In this document: positions 36,016 to 46,511 of the stretch, piece after piece
Numbering within the stretch: the stretch's first letter is position 1
Layout: each line of letters opens with the position of its first letter
NCBI GenBank assembly: GCA_038502055.1
Contig: JAXRKN010000044.1
Span: 7,572,501 to 7,636,500, forward strand
Direction: 5' to 3'
DNA: 64,000 nt
Origin: Tanytarsus gracilentus
Taxonomy: Eukaryota; Arthropoda; Insecta; Diptera; Chironomidae
The notes under the pieces: generated by a model
The model's input: the letters and a program-made list of their open reading frames with translations, nothing else
What the model was told of the DNA's origin: nothing
Databases searched by the model: none
Position numbers and translations under genes: made by a program

Positions 36016-38218
36016 TCATATTAGATCACCAAAATTTGTCCACACGTTATCGAAATAAATTGGATTTCCTCGGTCGTCGATTGGGAGATTTCCAGGCTTT
36101 ATAGCTGTTGAGTTATATTCTTGCAGACGAATCATCATTGTTTTAAGAATATTGGGAAATTTTTCGGCAAGATTATTTTCCTCACAAGCATCAGTTAACA
36201 CATCAAAAAGACATGGACTTTCGAGTGGATCACACTTTGACACAAAATCGCTTGAGCATGAAAGTGTGGCTTCAACGCGAGAACGTCTAAGTTGAAATTT
36301 GATTAAAAATTAATTTATTTAATTTCATAAACCAACTTACAAAATTACATTGATGTCTGGCATCATGTGAATACTTTGAAGAGCTTTTCCAGCTTTTGAA
36401 TTTGAAAGCTCTTTTGCGGGATATGAAGATGAATTTCTGTCACCACTCGGACCGTACCAACCATCCCATTGACCTTTAATTTATTTCATTAATTAAAATT
36501 CTCGTTGACGGTGTTAAAGACACAGAAAAATGGATTGCATTTAAATTTAAACTAAACCCACCTTCGTAATTTGTTCCTACAACAATTTTCCACTTATTAA
36601 CCATCAACGCTGAACTTCTCCAAATATCATCGATGTTGTGTAGGACTTCAATTCTTTTTGATCCGAGATTCTCTGAAAGCTCGTTCCACAAATTTAATCC
36701 GTCTAGATTTTTGAGTTCATTTTCATCGCCACCGGCAGCGGAGAACAGTGTCGGTAGCCAATCAGTGATGTGAATGAGTTGATCGGAAACGCGCTGTCGT
36801 TGTTTTAAAAATGGAGACCAAATGAAACCAGCACCGCGAATTCCGCCTTCCCATAAAGTATTTTTTACTCCTCGCAGTGGAAAGTTTGAGGCTGCGTTTA
36901 AGCTAAAAAAATATAATTTTTGGATTTACACTTGTGAAATTAGGATGTTAATAAGTTACTTAAATCCTGCGGCAGGTCCTCCGTTGTCGGTCGAAAAAAC
37001 AATTATTGAATTTTTTAAAATTTTCTCCTCAGCAAGTGCTTGAACAATCGATCCAACTGACTCATCTAAATGATGCATCATAGCCGCAAATTTTCTCCGA
37101 TTAAAATCTTCAATATTTTTTATATTCGCAACAGTTTCATCGGGTGCTGGCAAGGGACTGTACGGATTAGAGGAATGAACAGCAGTGTGTGCGACATAAA
37201 GAAAAAGTGGATGACTTGAATTTCGATAGTGAATAATTTTTACTGCTTCATTTGTAATAACTTCAGTCATGTACTTTCCATGTAAATCATAAGCGACATC
37301 AAGTCCTCGTCGACAATCCAAACCCCACATTCCTTTCTCTTCAGCAGTGTGATCGAAATAATCATGATGCCCCGTCCATATTCCAACATGAGATTCAAAT
37401 CCTCGCATTAGTGGCGTAAAAACATGTTTGTAACTTCCTAAATGCCACTTGCCAACAATGTGATTTGAATATCTGCAATTATTATAAAGAATTAAATTTT
37501 TCTTATCATAATTGAACTCACCCGAGAGGTTTCAAATATTGCGGAAGTAATTTTTCCGTCAGCGGCAAACCTCGAGGTTCAGCTCCATATAAAACACCAT
37601 GCTGCATGCCGGTATGAATTGGATACTTTCCTATCATAATCTTCAAAAGTTTATTAAATAAATTATAAAATTTATATCAACCTGTCAAAAGGGACGCTCG
37701 AGAAGGTGTGCAAATGGGCGACACATAGTAACGATTTAAAATAATTCCTGAAAATGCGAGTGCATCAATATTTGGAGTGAAAATTTGCGATGAACCATGA
37801 AAAGAAATGTCATTAAATCCTAAATCGTCTGCCATGATAAAAATTATATTCGGTTGCGATTTTTCTAGGGCCACCGTCGTTATCAGCAATAACAGTTGAA
37901 CTAGAAAAGAACTCGTAAGTAATTAAATATTCAAACAACGTAAAATTTGATATCTTTTAATGTAAGTAAAATGAATGGATGATTTTTATTTTTTTTAGAT
38001 CAGTAACTGAGAAATTGAATTGAATTTTTAAAAATTTGTATGAAAAATGGAAATAATTTTTTTTTATCACTCATTAACTAACACTTATGCAATTCAAATT
38101 TTTTTTATAACGTTTCACTCCTGGACATGAATGAATTCATCTTTAAATAAATAAATTCTACCCAAAAATAAATTCCAACACAAATTAAATTTAAAAATTT
38201 CTTACTCAAAATTTGCAT
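36016..38218 (-). CDS. Arylsulfatase (ARSB-like), complete
   Basis: Seven exons (38218-38206, 37900-37682, 37630-37522, 37472-36960, 36902-36562, 36473-36341, 36286-36016) join in phase to 532 aa, the size of human ARSB. The enzyme hydrolyses sulfate esters in the lysosome or secretory path. The 13-base first exon supplies MQIL and the first base of the next codon; exon 2 completes the signal peptide (LLLLITTVA). Seen motifs: IIFIMADDLG (metal-binding Asp pair), the signature CTPSRASLLTGKYP whose Cys becomes formylglycine, GKWHLG (active-site Lys and His) and STDNGGP (metal-binding Asp-Asn). FNLNAASNFPLRG follows, as in ARSB. All active-site residues I could check are present, so it should be active. 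The natural substrate, perhaps a sulfated glycan, is inferred from the family only. Confidence 0.93.
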
Positions 38219-39066
38219 TTTAAGATTGTTGTTTATTTTTCCACAGAACACTCTCTTAAACACTTCCATTGCCTTCAAGAAATAATTTACAACTGATTTG
38301 GTCGATGAATGAACGAACATGTGTGAGAGAGGTGCTTTTCGAATTACTTTTATTTTGCGCTTCACGCTCACACTCTTTCACTTTCACACAACACCCGATA
38401 ATCACATTTTTAGTAAAATTTCATAATTGATGAAATTGTATTAAGCAAAAAATATATATTATTGTCAATATAATGAGCAAGAATTATTTTTTTGCATTTT
38501 TATCAGTCACGCTTTAAAATCAGCTTGACAGTGAACAACAATGTTTCAAGTTCATTGTCACCTCCCAAAATCTAATATTTCTATTCCGTAATTTTTTAAA
38601 TTAAGATTAATTCAAATAAAATTCTCGCTACTGACCGAGTCTCGCCCCTCTCAGGGTAAACAAAACAAAATAATTTAAATATTCTTTTTATAGTATTACA
38701 GTGTGTTTTTAGTTAAAAATTTAAAATTATGGGTTTTTTTGTTGTTTTTTTATTAAAAAAAAAGAGTTTTTAAAAAAAAAAGGGAAAAAAAAAAAAAAGA
38801 AAAAAAAAAAATTTAAAAAAATTTATTTTATTTTTATTTCTGAAAATCAAGGGAACCACTCTCGCACGCTTAACGCATTGACGGTGAATAACGATTGAGA
38901 ATTTATATTTTTCATTTTCGTTTTATCCTAGAATTTTTTTTTTTTTTTTACCTTGTAATGAAAAAATGTTATAAATAAATTTTTTTTAAAAAATAAAAGG
39001 GATTTGGGAAATTATTTTTGATTTTTTTTTTTTTGTTTTTGTGGGGGGGGGGGGGGGGGGGGGGGT

Positions 39067-39132
<66 letters not shown>

Positions 39133-39173
39133 GGGGGGGGGGGGCGGCGGGGGCGGGGGGGCGGGGGTGGGGT

Positions 39174-39218
<45 letters not shown>

Positions 39219-39287
39219 GGGGGGGGGGGGGGGGGGGGGGGTTTTTTTTTTTTATTATATTTTTTTTTTGAAAAAAAAAAAGTGGGG

Positions 39288-39321
<34 letters not shown>

Positions 39322-39339
39322 TGTTGGTGTGTGGTGTTT

Positions 39340-39379
<40 letters not shown>

Positions 39380-39662
39380 CTTCGAGTTATATTTTGTTTA
39401 TCCTAGAAAAAAAACAAGAAGATGGTCAATCAAATAAAATGTCAGCGTGTTGAAGAGTTAACAATTTACTTTTATTTTTCATATTAGAATTTTTAAAACA
39501 AAAATTTTCACATTTTTTTTTTCTATTTTGAAATCAAAAGCAAGTCAGGGCGAAGAATTTATTTAAATAGCATTTAATAAAATTAATTAAAAAGCGGGAA
39601 ATTTAAAATTTACAAAGCATTAAGCTTAATTTCAAATTTATGTCAATGGAAATTTAGGATTT
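38219..39662. other. Low-complexity intergenic region
   Basis: It should contain the arylsulfatase promoter. A gap-like tract of A-rich (38755-38830) and G/T homopolymers (38990-39376) dominates. No gene. Confidence 0.6.
39041..39376. repeat. Poly-G / poly-T homopolymer tract, likely artefact
   Basis: About 200 bp of nearly pure G (39041-39240) with single T or C interruptions, then T runs, an A run, another G run (39285-39319) and a T run. Nothing similar occurs elsewhere in this A/T-rich window. It reads like error-prone or two-colour sequencing over a low-complexity gap. The Gly-only and Phe-only frames here are not genes. Confidence 0.85.
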
Positions 39663-41577
39663 TTATAAAATCTCAAGATCACAATGTCGAATTTCTGGAC
39701 ATTTTTTCTGAAATAAAAATTTAGTTAATAATTTTTAAAAACAAGTCTAAAAAGTTAATCTCACCCTCAATTTCAATTCAATCCGATCAATTTCACCACC
39801 CATCAGATCAACAATACTTTCACCATGTTTCAACAGAAATGCCTCAAGCTCGTCGATTGTTTGGAAACATTTTACTTCCTATTTTAAAATTAAATTAAAA
39901 TAAATCGAATCAAAAAAAATTAAATTTTACCTCTAAAAGTTGATTAAGATCCTGTTTGTCTAAATAAACTCGACTCAATTCCCTTCCATCAAAGTCAACT
40001 TCCGCTTTGTATCTCACTAATGAATTTCCCATATCGATTCCCTTCACATCGTGTATTGCTCTTATCATTATGTCACTTTCAAGCTCCGAATTAATCTTAT
40101 CTAGTCGCTCTTGTGTGATTGATCGTCCCATGAGTGCAGCGACATTTGTGTAGATAATGAAACTCGCAACTGCACCGAGAACACATCCAACGAGAAGTGA
40201 GCCAACGGCATCGGGAACAGAAGAGCCTGTGTATGTCGAGAGACCCATGCATGATGCGGCAATGCCTACCGACAAAACAGCCGCAGCATCCTCAGTCAAC
40301 ACGACATTGACCGAGGGATCACAAGAGTTCATCACATAGTCACGAAATGACATATCCATTTTACGAGCACCCTCTCTAATGCTATTGATTGCAACAACCA
40401 GGGTCGCACCTTCACTAACAAGCGATCCGCCAAGAATGAAAAATGCCCAATAAAAATCAGCAACTGGTTCAGGATTCAAAAGGCCAGTTATTCCATGATA
40501 AAACGAAAGTCCAGTGCCAACACAAAAAATCCCAACGCCCGAAATAAGCGACGAGACATATCGCATGTTTGAATAGCCATATGGATGATCAGGATTTGCA
40601 ATTTGTGTTGATTTATGAATTCCATAAGCGAGAATAAGTTGATTAATTGTATCAGCGAGTGAGTGAATGCATTCGGCAAACATACTATGTGAACCAGTAT
40701 AAGCCCACGCAAAACATTTAAATACGAAATTCGTTGCATTAATAGCGACGGCAGTGAGAACTACTTTTCCGGAACTTCCTCTCAATCCCTTCATTTCATT
40801 TTCAGGAACATTTGTTCGTGCACCCATTTCACGTCGATAATCACGCAATCGTCGTTTGACGGTGAAGACATTCTGTTGATGCTGCTTCTTTTCCAGTTCG
40901 CGTTTAAGACACTCTTTGAGGAGATTATCTCGCGAGCCCCAAATTTCAATGGCTTTAGCTTCCACATCCTTCCGCCAATAGACAATAATTGGCATTTCTT
41001 GTTCGTAAGGTGATCGCCTCTTTGTTTTTGGTAGACATTCAAGGTCAGACGCTTTTAAGAGGAAATCTGACATTGCACGATTTGGAGTAATAAAATTTCT
41101 TTCGAGTGACGAAAGTGCAAAGTCAACTCGCTTTCGCTTCTTTGCCAATTCCTTATTTTTTTCAGCTAAAAGTTCTTTTTCTGTCAGTTGAGGTTTACTC
41201 GGTGCAGTCACAACAGGCGTTTCAAGCTTTTTATCAACTATAAATTCAACTTTATCTAATTTATTATTTTGACTGCCATCGCCAGTCACTGTCGTCCGTA
41301 TTATTAACTTTCCATTCTTCGTTTTAATTTCTAATATTTTTTGCGTCGACTGGAGCGTGTGTATGTTGTTCCTTGAGATTCGAGCTGAAAACTTTTCCTG
41401 ACCTTGATCAAGAAGCATCGTAAATTTACGGAACTGTTGACGATTGAACTAGAAAATTGAATTAATTAATGATTTTATTCTTCAATTACTTCACTTACTT
41501 ACCGATTCCCTTCCATTTTGAAGTACAATTGGAAATAATAATTTTACTGAACTACGAATTTTAATGACCTGAAGCAT
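39663..41577 (-). CDS. Mitochondrial zinc transporter SLC30A9 (ZnT9)
   Basis: Four exons (41577-41503, 41448-39931, 39878-39765, 39707-39663) join in phase 0 to 583 aa (human protein 568). SLC30A9 exports zinc from mitochondria in other animals. The N-terminus is basic and nearly free of acidic residues (MLQVIKIRSSVKLLF), fitting a mitochondrial presequence. A conserved region follows (FITPNRAMSDFLLKASDLE...YWRKDVEAKAIEIWGS). The cation-efflux domain comes next, about 236-450, including CIHSLADTINQ (HxxxD of TM2) and HPYGYSNMRY. The C-terminal tail ends DELEAFLLKHGES...RIELKLRKKCPEIRHCDLEIL, very like the vertebrate end. It is head-to-head with CSN2 across 513 bp. Confidence 0.93.
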
Positions 41578-42090
41578 TTTTCTGAAGGAATTCTAATTTT
41601 ATTCCATTTTCTTTTCAATCGTTGACTAAGTGCTCTATTAACTAATTGCATGCACTAATTTTTATGTTAATTTAAGTTATTATTTGAGGAGAAATCGAAT
41701 GCAAATTTTCTATTTTTTTTGACTAAAATGTAAACAAATGTTTTGATTATTTAAAAAAGTCGGCGAAAATTCAAATAAGTTCTTATAGGATAAATTTTGA
41801 AAGCTTAGCAGTCAGTAAAATTAATTTTGTTATTTTTTAATGAATTACAATAACTGTATGATAATTTTAAGCATTTACTTTAATATATTTCTGTGATAAT
41901 TTTTATTATTTTCAGCCTATTTTCTTAAATCATCAAAACATCGAGAAAGTCACAGTTCCCTCAACTTTGCCGCAAAAACTTGAGCAAGTAAAAAGTCAAC
42001 TTTACTAAATCGAAGCCAATTTTCACAAAAAAAAGAGAAAAATTTAAATAAAATTGAAAAAGAAGGAAAAGTAGGAGATAAAAAGCAGCA
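41578..42090. promoter_or_regulatory. Shared promoter region of SLC30A9 and CSN2
   Basis: 513 bp between two divergent start codons. A/T-rich, with no clear TATA box or other known motif found by eye. Bidirectional function is inferred from the arrangement. Confidence 0.5.
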
Positions 42091-43574
42091 ATGTCTGATG
42101 TAGAGGATGATTTTATGTGCGAGGATGAAGAGGATTATGGATTGGTGAGATAAAAACATGGAAATTCGATTAAAATTGCGTAAAATTTTTTCATCTTTTA
42201 ATTTTGTAATATTTTGATTTTTTTTTCAGGAATATTCTGAAGACAGCAATTCTGATCTTGAAAATGTTGATCTGGAAAATCAATACTACAACAGTAAGGC
42301 TTTAAAGGAAGATTCACCGAAGGAAGCGCTCATGTCCTTTCAAAAGGTCTTGGATTTGGAAAATCAAGAGAAAGGCGAATGGGGATTTAAAGCGTTGAAA
42401 CAAATGATAAAAATCAACTTTAAGTTGCTCAACTACGAAGAAATGATGAATCGCTATAAGCAATTGCTGACATACATCAAGAGCGCAGTCACACGAAATC
42501 ATTCAGAAAAGTCCATCAACTCAATTTTGGATTACATTTCAACATCCAAGAACATGGAACTGCTTCAGGATTTCTATGAGACAACTCTTGAAGCTCTTCG
42601 TGACGCTAAAAACGATCGCTTATGGTTCAAGACCAACACAAAGCTCGGAAAGCTCTACTTCGATCGAAATGACTTTGTTAAGCTGCAAAAGATTCTTAAG
42701 CAATTGCACATGTCGTGCCAGACTGATGACGGAGAGGATGATCTGAAAAAAGGTACACAGCTACTCGAGATTTATGCACTGGAAATTCAAATGTACACCG
42801 TTCAGAAGAACAATAAGAAATTGAAGGCGCTTTACGAGCAATCGCTTCACATTAAATCGGCAATTCCTCATCCACTGATTATGGGCGTTATAAGAGAGTG
42901 TGGCGGTAAAATGCATCTTCGCGAGGGTGAATTTGAGAAAGCTCACACCGACTTTTTCGAAGCTTTCAAGAACTACGATGAATCTGGCTCACCGCGCCGC
43001 ACAACTTGTCTTAAGTATCTCGTACTCGCAAACATGCTCATGAAGTCGGGAATTAATCCATTTGACTCGCAAGAAGCGAAACCATACAAGAATGATCCCG
43101 AGATACTGGCAATGACAAATTTAGTTGTGAGCTATCAGAATGACGATATTATCGAGTTTGAGGCAATTTTGCGAAACAATCGTAACAACATCATGGCTGA
43201 TCCCTTCATTCGTGAGCACATTGAAGACTTGCTGCGAAACATTCGAACTCAAGTGCTTATTAAGCTCATTCGACCTTACACAAAAATTGCAATTCCATTC
43301 ATAAGCAGTGAACTCAACATTGAACCGGCTGAAGTTGAAAGCTTGCTAGTGTCTTGCATATTGGATAAGTGAGTTTTAAATTGTATTTAACTCTTTAGTT
43401 TGTTATAAATTTCTAATTATTTTCAGCACAATCCAAGGCCGCATCGATCAAGTGAATCAAGTTTTAGAGCTCGAGAAGAAAGACAGTCGCCATGGTGCAC
43501 GTGATGTTGCGATCGAGAAGTGGTCAAATCAAATTAATTCTGTTCAGCTCGCTATTCTCAACAAGATGTCATAA
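42091..43574 (+). CDS. CSN2: COP9 signalosome subunit 2 (CSN2 / Alien)
   Basis: Three exons (42091-42144, 42230-43368, 43427-43574) join to 446 aa (human CSN2 443). CSN2 is a scaffold subunit of the COP9 signalosome, which removes Nedd8 from cullins. The acidic N-terminus MSDVEDDFMCEDEEDYGL matches the family exactly in style and length. The middle is the helical TPR-like repeat region. The PCI domain covers roughly 290-415 (HIEDLLRNIRTQVLIKLIRPY, then ISSELNIEPAEVESLLVSCILD). Exon 3 adds NTIQGRIDQVNQVLELE and ends AILNKMS. AATAAA overlaps the stop region at 43575. Its 3' end faces Mcm10 with only 104 bp between stop codons, so the 3' UTRs may overlap. Confidence 0.96.
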
Positions 43575-43678
43575 AATAAAAGTGTTTGAAGCACTCACGC
43601 TGATTTGCTTTTCATTAAATTTATTCATTTTTTTTTATCAAGAAAATTTAAAATGTTTTGAAAAATTAAATTTTTTTT

Positions 43679-45787
43679 TCATTTACAACCATCTTCAGGC
43701 ACAAGCAAGTTCATGTTAATTTTAGTAGCACCACCTATTGAAGACTCTTCGTCCCCTCTCAAACTCAACGCCTCACCCACATAAGCAACTTTCTCAGCCA
43801 TCATCCCAGTTCGCTTCCAATTTTGAGATCGACAATTGTTGCAAGGAATTCGCGGAATTCTAAAAAGTGTGATAGTTCTTGTCTTGCAATCAGCACATTG
43901 ATAAAATCTTTTATTAGCATCGACGACTTTAAGTTTGTGCTTCTTTTCCTTGCAGTGATCGCTGGCTGAGAAATAAATATATTTGCAAACGGTGCAGATG
44001 ACGGCTTTACACTAAAATAATTTTAAAATTAATTAATCATTTTTTAATTAATTAAAATTACTCACCTTGATCTCTGTAGTATTCGCCATTCGCTCTTCCA
44101 TCGCTTCCTTCTTCTCAAGTCTATCAAAAGTCTTCTGTTCATTTTCTCTCTGCATATTCTCAACCAGATCGTCATGCGATGACTTTGCATTCATGATTTT
44201 TTGCAGATATTCTTTTTTCTTTCTCAACTCTTCATTTTCATCTAGCTTAACTTTCTTTGTATCGTGTTCATCTTCATTCAATGACGAATTTAATTCATCT
44301 GCGATTCTTTTCTTGCCAACTTCAGTTCCTCGATATTTCACTAAATTTGGATCTGTCGTTGCGAGTGGTTTCTTCTTGAGAATGGCTGCAGCTCTTCTCT
44401 TTGCTATTTCATTTTTTGCAGCCGACGAGTGAGAAACACTAAATGAGAAAGTGAGATTTTCTGACGATAGCTTTGGAATAAAATTCGTGTCCTTTTTCGG
44501 TTCAACTGTAGGAGTTGAGATTTCTCCATTATCCTTCTTAAATTTAGGCGTGAGAACTATTTGAGGCGTTTCAGTGCCTTGAAGCATTTTTAATCGCTCA
44601 AGATCCTTTTTTCTCTGAGCATTGTTGGGATCGATTGACGCGGCACGCTTGATAATGTTGTTATTAGAAGTTGACGGTTGATTTGAGCTTCTATCAGCAA
44701 TTGTTGGTGTCGATGGCGGTGCATCAGGGTTGTAAGGTGACGAAAAATATTCAGATAGTGTCATTAGTCTTTCACGATCTTTCTTCATTTGTTTGAGAGG
44801 TTTTTGAGCTTTTAAAGCGGTGAACGATTGTCCAGCATAGAAAATTTCACTCTTGCCCAGCACCTTATTTCTCAACTCTGTGAGTCCTCTACCCAATCCA
44901 GATGATTGAAATTCTGAACGTTTTATCTTGCCATACTCCTTTTTCATGTGAAAAATGCACGCGTCACAATCCGTTTTGTTCACAATTGAACCACACGGAT
45001 CGCCGTTATTCTTTTTTGCCTTGCAATGTCCAAGATCCTTCGACTGACCCAAAATCATAACTCGTTGATGATTGTCAACTGATAAAACTGCTTCAACTTT
45101 GTCATCTTTTCTCTCCAGCACTTTTGGATTAAGCATCGCTATTACAGTTCCTACAGTTGTTTTCCAAAGCTCGAGATGTGCGTTCCGAAACAGAAACAGC
45201 GTGCACATCTTGATTTCACCTTTTAAATCAGAAAGTGTCCAAATTGAGAATTGATCTCCTTTTTGTGTTGTTTTAATTGGTGATTTTAATACTATCACTG
45301 CAGCAATGACCCAATCTTTAGATACGTCGCCACGTTCAGTATGAAAGCGAACACGTTGAACTCCAACAGGAGTTTTTCCAGCCATTCTTTCTTTGAGTGA
45401 AGCACTTGATATAACTGGATTAACAATTCTGAGTCCGAAAATGGGATCACAAAAGACTGTTTCCTTGGGTTGATTGAGATTCAATGAGCTATTTGGAGTT
45501 GCCGATGAAGATCCAGAAGCTCTGAAACTTTTTGATGTTCCAGGTTTGTATTCATTTTCGTTTGACACCTTTATTGCATTATATTTCTTAGTCTCTTCTG
45601 CTAGTTTAAGCTTCTTGTTAATATCCTGCCCAAAATCGTTGTATTTCGATGTAATTTTATTAGTTTCTTCTTCATCGCTCGAATCGGCAAAGAATTTTCT
45701 TGCTTTTTCATTTTTTTCTTCACTTTCCTCAACATCGTTCAATAAAATTTGCTCTAACAAGGCAATTTCTTCATCGTCTTCAGCCAT
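43679..45787 (-). CDS. Mcm10: DNA replication factor Mcm10
   Basis: Two exons (45787-44066, 44011-43679) join in phase 0 to 684 aa. Mcm10 activates the CMG helicase and links it to polymerase alpha at replication origins in the nucleus. Domains seen: an acidic N-terminal helix (EDDEEIALLEQILLNDVEES), the OB-fold about 115-270 (including WVIAAVIVLKSP and KMCTLFLFRNAHLELWK), then the internal zinc finger GHCKAKKNNGDPCGS...CDACIFHMKK with C-C-C-H ligands. A long charged linker follows. The last exon holds the C-terminal zinc ribbons (CKAVICTVCKYIYFSASDHC, CADCKTR, IPCNNC). The start at 45787 is the first ATG and gives MAEDDEEIA. It is divergent from Lamtor3 across 215 bp. Confidence 0.95.
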
Positions 45788-46002
45788 GTCTGATTTTATT
45801 AAGTATAAAAATCACTTTAATTCACTTTTTTTAAGAACGATAATTTTTATTTTATTTTTTCCCGCGAAAATTTCAAGTCAAGTGGCATGTCATAAAAGTC
45901 AAGTAAAAATATAAAAGTCAAGTCAAAGTTTTTCAATCAAAACAAAAACAAAAGAATTTTTCTAAAATATTTCTTTAAAACTCGATTTAAATTAAATTTA
46001 AA
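45788..46002. promoter_or_regulatory. Compact bidirectional promoter, Mcm10 / Lamtor3
   Basis: Only 215 bp separate the two divergent ATGs. It contains an E2F-like site (45858-45870) and three spaced copies of AAGTCAAGT-type sequence (about 45873-45927). No TATA element at an obvious position for either gene. Confidence 0.6.
45858..45870. promoter_or_regulatory. E2F-like site in the Mcm10 promoter
   Basis: TTTCCCGCGAAAA contains TTTCCCGC on one strand and TTTTCGCGG on the other, close to the E2F consensus TTTSSCGC. It lies about 70 bp upstream of the Mcm10 ATG. E2F control is expected for a replication gene, so this is a plausible functional site. Confidence 0.5.
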
Positions 46003-46511
46003 ATGTCTGACGAAGTCAAAAAATATTTCACCACACTATTAAACAAGTAAGGATACGGAAAATTTACATTTAAATGTCAATAGAGAGGAAATTTTATTTT
46101 TTAATAAATTTTTCCAGAATTAGTGGTTTAAAGGCGATTGTAATCTCTGATCGTGATGGAGTACCCGTATTAAAATTATCAAATGATAACAAGCTCCCAG
46201 AATTTGGATCCAAGCAACATTTTCTCGCAACATATACTATAGCTAATGAACAATCCAGTAAAATGCTCTTAGGTCGAAACAAATCGATCATCACAATGTT
46301 TCAACAAACAACTGTAAGAGTTAATTTGATTATAATAATTTGAAGCAATTCTAATATTATTTTTTAGGTCGTTCAGCTGAATAAAAATCCATTGATAATT
46401 TCGTTTATCGGGACTGAAAATTGCAATACTGGACATATACTCTCATTTGAAAATGAAGTTGATCGATACCTCGAAGAATACAAGCTGATTTTGGATCATA
46501 ATTTAATATAA
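46003..46511 (+). CDS. Lamtor3: Ragulator subunit Lamtor3 (MP1)
   Basis: Three exons (46003-46046, 46118-46313, 46368-46511) join to 127 aa. Lamtor3 pairs with Lamtor2 in Ragulator, the late-endosome/lysosome anchor for Rag GTPases and mTORC1, and also scaffolds MEK1-ERK. The whole protein is one roadblock/longin-type alpha-beta fold: MSDEVKKYFTTLLNKISGLKAIVISDRDGVPVL is split by intron 1, and TYTIANEQSSKMLLGRNKSI and NPLIISFIG follow the family pattern. AATAAA occurs a few bases after the stop. It shares the 215-bp promoter with Mcm10. Confidence 0.95.

Noticed and set aside
39018..39453. Open frames coding poly-Gly and poly-Phe
   Set aside because: They arise purely from homopolymer runs, in several frames at once, in a tract that looks like a sequencing artefact.
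40157..40739. Extra frames over the SLC30A9 exon
   Set aside because: Shadows of the main coding frame, which matches a complete known family.
44067..44432. Plus-strand Ser/Phe-rich frame of 121 codons
   Set aside because: Antisense shadow of the Mcm10 coding exon.
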